NCBI RefSeq assembly: GCF_950101795.1
Contig: NZ_CATNLZ010000033.1
Coordinates: forward strand, 1 to 60,914
Source: Nocardioides sp. T2.26MG-1
Lineage (GTDB): Bacteria; Actinomycetota; Actinomycetes; Propionibacteriales; Nocardioidaceae
Direction of reading: 5' to 3'
Length of the DNA: 60,914 nt
Under the pieces are notes generated by a model. It was given only the letters and a program-made list of their open reading frames with translations. It did no database searches and was not told where the DNA came from. The position numbers were made by a program, and so were the translations under genes. Below are positions 56,979 to 60,914 of this stretch, one piece after another. Each line of letters starts with the position of its first letter. Within the stretch, counting starts at the first letter, position 1.

Positions 56979-58421
56979 TCAGGGGGTGTAGATCGCCTTG
57001 AGCTCGGTGTACTGCGCCAGGCCCTCGGGACCGAACTCCCGCCCGATGCCCGAGGACTTGTAGCCGCCGAACGGCGCCGCGAAGTCCATCGTGTAGGTGT
57101 TGACGCCGTAGGTGCCGGTGCGCACCCGGCGGGCGACGTCCACGCCGGCCGCGACGTCGCCGGTCCAGACGGTGCCGGCCAGGCCGTAGTCGGAGTCGTT
57201 GGCGATCCGGACCGCGTCGTCGACGTCGTCGAAGGGGATCACCGAGAGCACCGGCCCGAAGATCTCCTCCTGGGCGATCCGCATCCGGTTGTCGACGTCG
57301 GCGAAGACCGTGGGCCGGACGTACCAGCCCGAGGTGAGCCCGTCGGGCATGCCGTTCCCGCCCACGACGACGCGAGCGCCCTCCTCCTGGCCGAGCGCGA
57401 TGTACTTCTCCACGCGCTCCTGCTGGCGCTGGGCGACCATCGGCCCGACCTCGGTGGCGGGGTCCATCGGGTCGCCGACCTGCATCGCGGACACGGTCGC
57501 GGCCAGCGCGTCCACCACCTCGGCGTACCGCGCCCGGGAGGCGAGGATCCGGGTCTGCGCGACGCACGCCTGCCCGGAGTTCATCAGTGCGGTGAACTTC
57601 AGGCCCTCCATCGTGGCGGCCAGGTCGGCGTCGTCGAGCACGATCGCGGCCGACTTGCCGCCGAGCTGGAGCGAGACCCGCGTGAGCTGCTCACCGCAGA
57701 CCGCGGCGATCTTGCGGCCCGCGGCGGTGGAGCCCGTGAACGCGACCTTGTCGACGCCGGGGTGGGCGACGAGGTGCTCGCCGACCTCGCGGCCGGCGGC
57801 GACGATGTTGACGACGCCGGCCGGTACGCCGGCCTCGGCGAGCAGCTCGGCCATCAGGTAGGTGTCCAGCGGGGTCTCGGGAGCCGGCTTGACCACCACC
57901 GTGCAGCCGGCGAGCAGCGCCGGGACGACCTTGGACATCGTGGTGAACTGCGGGACGTTCCACGGCGGGATCGCCGCCACCACGCCGATCGGCTCGCGCC
58001 GCACGATCACGTCGGTGCCGAGCATGCCGGCGCGTGCCTCCTCCCACGGGAACGCCCGGGCGACGGTCAGGAACGACTCGATCTGCATCCACGGCGCGGG
58101 CGACTGGGCGAGGTTGGAGAACGACGTCGGCGAGCCCATCTCGAGGGTGATCAGCTCGGCCATCTCGGCCAGCTTGCCGGCGTACAGGTTCGAGAACGCC
58201 TGCACGACCTCGATCCGCTCTTCCGGGCTCATCCGCGGCCACGGACCGTCGTCGAAGGCGCGGCGGGCCGCGGCGACCGCGGCGTCGATGTCCGCGGGGC
58301 TGCCCTCGGGCACCGTGGCGACGACCTGCTCGGTGTGCGGCGAGACGACCTCGAGCGTGGCCGAGGTCGCCGGTGCGGCCCAGCCTCCGTCGATGAAGAA
58401 GGCAGAACGGTCGAGGCTCAT
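56979..58421 (-). CDS. Aldehyde dehydrogenase
   Basis: 480 residues, complete: PPWNVPQFTTMSKVVPALLA, FTGSTAAGRKIA, LQLGGKSAAIVLDDAD (Glu), NSGQACVAQTRIL (Cys), EEIFGPVLSVIPFD and FGGYKSSGIGREFG. It is a different subfamily from the gabD2 product and resembles enzymes of steroid and terpenoid side-chain oxidation. ATG at 58421 with AAGGA upstream. Two palindromic repeats separate it from the upstream gene, so it may be a separate unit or the third gene of the KstR-controlled operon. Confidence 0.93.
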   Translation of the reverse strand: MSLDRSAFFIDGGWAAPATSATLEVVSPHTEQVVATVPEGSPADIDAAVAAARRAFDDGPWPRMSPEERIEVVQAFSNLYAGKLAEMAELITLEMGSPTSFSNLAQSPAPWMQIESFLTVARAFPWEEARAGMLGTDVIVRREPIGVVAAIPPWNVPQFTTMSKVVPALLAGCTVVVKPAPETPLDTYLMAELLAEAGVPAGVVNIVAAGREVGEHLVAHPGVDKVAFTGSTAAGRKIAAVCGEQLTRVSLQLGGKSAAIVLDDADLAATMEGLKFTALMNSGQACVAQTRILASRARYAEVVDALAATVSAMQVGDPMDPATEVGPMVAQRQQERVEKYIALGQEEGARVVVGGNGMPDGLTSGWYVRPTVFADVDNRMRIAQEEIFGPVLSVIPFDDVDDAVRIANDSDYGLAGTVWTGDVAAGVDVARRVRTGTYGVNTYTMDFAAPFGGYKSSGIGREFGPEGLAQYTELKAIYTP

Positions 58422-58439
58422 GGTGAGTCCTTTCGGTGC

Positions 58440-58515
58440 GGTGGTTTCGAGGCTCGCTTCGCTCGCGCCTCAACCCAAGGGTTTCGAGGCTCGCTGCGCT
58501 CGCACCTCAACCACC
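58440..58515 (-). repeat. Two tandem palindromic repeats, copies F1 and F2
   Basis: F1 (58440-58475) begins GGTGGTTTCGAGGCTCGCTT; F2 (58479-58515) begins GGGTTTCGAGGCTCGCTGCG. Each folds to a hairpin on its own. F2 is the near-identical source or sibling of the copy inside fbiC. Confidence 0.85.
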
Positions 58516-58521
58516 GTGGTC

Positions 58522-59631
58522 TCAGGGGGCGAGGCTGAAGAAGTCGGCGAAGCCGGAGGGGTCGTGGCGGCCGATGCAGAAGTGCTCGAAGAGCCCGAAG
58601 CCCTCGTGGCCGTCGGCCGTCGCCCGACCGACGTGGTCGACGCAGCCGAACATGAACCGGCCCTGCACGGCCGGGTCGTCCATGGCATAGGTGACCCGCT
58701 CGGCGAAGTCGGCGCCCTTCCAGGAGCCGTGGATCCAGTCGGGGTCGCCGCCGTAGCCGCCGCCGACGTGGAGGGGTACGGCGAGCCGCGACTCGACCTC
58801 GAGCACCAGCGGCTTGCCCTCGGGGGTCGTGCAGCGGATGGTCGCGCCGGTCGGCGTACGCGTGCCGGAGGCGTAGTGGACGTCGACCAGCGGCCAGCCG
58901 AGCTGCTCGACGCGGCCGTCCTTCCAGACGCGGGTGCAGTCGTTGAGGGTGCGGAACCCGTCGGGGTCCTCCTGGACGATCAGCACGACCGCGAAGTCCT
59001 CGAACTGCAGCGGGACGTAGAGCCACCACATGCCCTCGAACGGCGGGTCGCTCGGCGCGCCCGGCGGCTCGGGCTCGCCGACGGGCCGGATGCCCCAGGA
59101 GCGGTCGCGGCTGCCGAGCCAGGTGGCCGGGTCGACGGCGATCTCGTCGCCGTCGAGCTGGATCGTGCCGCTCCAGGTGCCGAGCTGGGCGAAGCGCTGA
59201 GCGTCGAGCGTGACCCGGCTGCCCGAGCGCAGCACGTGGGGCTGCTCCTGCACGACGGGGCAGGTGCCGTCCCAGGTGAGGTCGAGGGCGATGCCCTCGG
59301 TCTCCTCGAGCACGACCCGGATCTCCTGCAGCGGCTCGGGGACCTCGACGCGGTAGCGGCCCACGTGGGGGTTGAGCCGGTCCTGGTCGATCAGGTCGGA
59401 GAGGTGGACCGCGGTCTGCTGTCCGCCCCGGGCGATGAGGACGAACGCGTCCTTGGTGCCGAGGTTGGGGTAGTAGCCCAGGCCCGCGATCACCATGATG
59501 TCGCCGGTGCGGTCGTGGGCGTTGAAGTACCACCGGTCGTAGAAGTTGCGGTCGCTGCTGTCGGCCCAGGCCAGCGGCAGCGGGGCCTGGTGGAGCGCGA
59601 ACTCGTCGAGCGGGCCGATGCCGGAGGACAT
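58522..59631 (-). CDS. Lipocalin/CrtC-AttH-like protein, unknown function
   Basis: 369 residues, mostly beta strands, with WLGSRDRSWGIRPVG and FEGMWWLYVPLQFEDFAVVL, motifs seen in hydroxyneurosporene synthase/AttH-type double lipocalin proteins. No signal peptide. ATG at 59631 has GGAG ten bases upstream; a GTG at 59640 would give a 4-bp overlap with the previous stop and is the alternative. Next to a phosphotransferase of the FadE36 type, so a hydrophobic ligand or lipid substrate is inferred. Confidence 0.8.
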   Translation of the reverse strand: MSSGIGPLDEFALHQAPLPLAWADSSDRNFYDRWYFNAHDRTGDIMVIAGLGYYPNLGTKDAFVLIARGGQQTAVHLSDLIDQDRLNPHVGRYRVEVPEPLQEIRVVLEETEGIALDLTWDGTCPVVQEQPHVLRSGSRVTLDAQRFAQLGTWSGTIQLDGDEIAVDPATWLGSRDRSWGIRPVGEPEPPGAPSDPPFEGMWWLYVPLQFEDFAVVLIVQEDPDGFRTLNDCTRVWKDGRVEQLGWPLVDVHYASGTRTPTGATIRCTTPEGKPLVLEVESRLAVPLHVGGGYGGDPDWIHGSWKGADFAERVTYAMDDPAVQGRFMFGCVDHVGRATADGHEGFGLFEHFCIGRHDPSGFADFFSLAP

Positions 59632-59636
59632 CCCGG

Positions 59637-60764
59637 TCACGCTCCGGCTTCGTCGAGGAGGCGCTCCATCAGCGGCTTGTGGTGGAACAGCGTCTCGAGG
59701 TCGTCGGGGCGCTCGATCTCGCCGAAGTGGATCTGGCGGGCGCCGGTGCGCATGAACACGATGCACCACTGGACGGCGTTGTAGACGTGGTACCAGAGCA
59801 GGTCGCCGACCTCGGCGCCCGTGCGCTCGACGTACGTCGCCACCACGTCCTCCTCGCGCAGGAAGTGCGGCATGCCGGGCAGCTCGAGCATGCCGGTGAT
59901 GGTCTCGAACACCTGGTGGGCGAAGACGATCCAGGACAGGTCGAGCTCGCGCGGGCCGAGCGCGGCCATCTCCCAGTCGAGGACGCCGACCGGCTCGAAG
60001 TCACGGTAGAGCACGTTGCCGATGCGGGAGTCGCCCCAGCACAGCACCGCCTCGTCGGTGTCGGGCAGGTGCGCCTCGAGCCAGGCGAGCCCGCGCTCGA
60101 CCAGGGGCGAGCGGCCGATGTCGGCGACCGCGAAGTCGTACCAGGCGCGGGTGCGGGCCAGGTTGCGCGCGAGCGGGGTCTCGCCCGGGTGCGGCGGGTC
60201 GAGGAACGAGAACGTCGAGGCCGCGTCGGGGATGGCGTGCAGCCGGGCGATCACGTCGACGGTCGCGTCCTGGAGCTTGCGCTGGTGCTCCTGCGGGGCG
60301 TCGTGCAGCCAGTTGTCGCCGAAGTTGTAGGGCAGCACGTCCTGCGGGACCAGGCCGTCGATGCGGTCCATGAGGAAGAACGGCCTGCCGAGCACCTCGC
60401 CGGTCGGCTCCATCCAGCGCACCTGCGGCACCGGGACGTCGGTCAGCTCGCCGACGGTCCGGATCGCGTCGTACTGCTCCTGGAGGGCGTAGCTCGGGAA
60501 GACCGGCAGGTCCTCCGGCGCCGGCGCGACCCGGGCGACGTACTCCCCCAGGCGGCGCTCACCGGCCTCGCTCCAGGTCACGTCGAGGATCAAGGTCTCC
60601 GAGGACATCCCGTTGGCGTCGACGCCGCTGTGCAGCGTGACGGCCGGGTCGGCGCCCGGAGGCAGCACCGCCGCCAACCACTCGGCCAGCCTGGTCGGCA
60701 GGGCGCTCGGGTCCCTGCTCGACCGCTGCAGCGTGAGGTCGGCCGGCGGCGGTGCCTGGGTCAC
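59637..60764 (-). CDS. APH-fold phosphotransferase (ACAD10/FadE36-type)
   Basis: 375 residues of the aminoglycoside phosphotransferase fold. The catalytic loop reads VLCWGDSRIGNVLY (Asp and Asn kept; the usual His is Trp) and the metal Asp is in VGVLDWEMAALGPRELDLSW. Related human ACAD10/11 domains phosphorylate 4-hydroxyacyl-CoA; actinobacterial FadE36 proteins share this form. GTG at 60764 with GGGAGGGG upstream is preferred to longer starts. First gene of the KstR-type promoter. Confidence 0.88.
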   Translation of the reverse strand: MTQAPPPADLTLQRSSRDPSALPTRLAEWLAAVLPPGADPAVTLHSGVDANGMSSETLILDVTWSEAGERRLGEYVARVAPAPEDLPVFPSYALQEQYDAIRTVGELTDVPVPQVRWMEPTGEVLGRPFFLMDRIDGLVPQDVLPYNFGDNWLHDAPQEHQRKLQDATVDVIARLHAIPDAASTFSFLDPPHPGETPLARNLARTRAWYDFAVADIGRSPLVERGLAWLEAHLPDTDEAVLCWGDSRIGNVLYRDFEPVGVLDWEMAALGPRELDLSWIVFAHQVFETITGMLELPGMPHFLREEDVVATYVERTGAEVGDLLWYHVYNAVQWCIVFMRTGARQIHFGEIERPDDLETLFHHKPLMERLLDEAGA

Positions 60765-60800
60765 GTTCCCCTCCCAAAGGCTTGCTGTGACGTGGGTCTC

Positions 60801-60830
60801 AGCATCGGTGGAACGTGTTCTAGTTGTCAA
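60801..60830 (-). promoter_or_regulatory. Promoter with KstR-type box in the spacer
   Basis: On the minus strand TTGACA (60830-60825), 18-base spacer, GATGCT (60806-60801). The spacer holds a perfect match to TnnAACnnGTTnnA (60809-60822, TGGAACGTGTTCTA on the plus strand). In mycobacteria KstR represses cholesterol genes through this motif; the promoter here would be blocked by it. Confidence 0.75.
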
Positions 60831-60871
60831 CGGGTGGCGGGTTTCGCGGGTTCGGCTGCTGACAGCCCAAA

Positions 60872-60911
60872 CCCGCACGACACGCCGTGGCTTGTCGGCG
60901 TGTCGTGCGGG
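60872..60911 (+). terminator. 15-bp perfect hairpin at right edge
   Basis: CCCGCACGACACGCC (60872-60886), 10-base loop, GGCGTGTCGTGCGGG (60897-60911). Probably ends a gene beyond the right edge that is read toward this window. Confidence 0.65.
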
Positions 60912-60914
60912 GTT

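Overview
The window comes from a high-GC, Gram-positive actinobacterium. The evidence is codon use dominated by G or C in third position, F420 chemistry (a fused CofG/CofH fbiC gene and two F420-type luciferase-like oxidoreductases), a GPGG-motif membrane peptide, DUF5709 and DUF7218 proteins, a ChoD-like oxidoreductase with a ferredoxin-type motif, many 4-bp start/stop overlaps and many leaderless-looking promoters. A Nocardioidaceae (Nocardioides-like) host is my best inference; no rRNA or other marker gene is present to prove it. I saw no tRNA, rRNA, CRISPR array, insertion sequence or phage gene.

Layout. 1-3670: end of a chemotaxis operon on the minus strand (cheA, cheW and a methyl-accepting chemotaxis protein cut by the window edge). 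3772-4881: a yybP-ykoY manganese riboswitch driving a TerC-family transporter. 5362-9122: an envelope-stress module (PspC-domain histidine kinase plus LuxR-type regulator, divergent from a PspC/LiaF-like membrane protein). 9129-14850: GDPD, YbaK-type editing protein, DUF6328 protein and a heterodimeric ABC exporter with complementary dead sites. 14870-20661: lipid genes (F420-type oxidoreductase, acyl-CoA dehydrogenase, acyl-CoA synthetase) around three small unknown genes. 20869-31088: MMPL transporter, fbiC, phosphoketolase, small DUF proteins, UdgX, a second F420-type oxidoreductase and an SRPBCC protein.

31276-48927 is the most unusual part. On the minus strand lies a compact Tad (Flp) pilus operon (zinc-ribbon protein, cpaB, a tadZ-tadE fusion, tadE, tadA, tadB, tadC, a two-component system, flp, tadG-like), nearly all with 4 to 10 bp overlaps. 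Converging on it are plus-strand genes for a Ser/Thr kinase, lipoproteins and two secreted proteins that each begin with a Flp-type prepilin leader and hydrophobic helix. One of these is a complete SGNH/GDSL hydrolase. My inference is that the Tad machine here exports or displays pilin-headed cargo, possibly including an enzyme, with an embedded two-component system controlling flp through a GGGCCC repeat array.

48953-60914: a membrane-anchored von Willebrand A protein facing its probable XRE regulator across a shared operator, then guaA, a structured intergenic region, and a sterol/lipid-type block (ChoD-like oxidoreductase, two aldehyde dehydrogenases, a lipocalin-like protein and an ACAD10/FadE36-type phosphotransferase) whose promoter contains a KstR-type box. 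A family of short palindromic intergenic repeats recurs through the window, and one copy has been incorporated in frame into fbiC.
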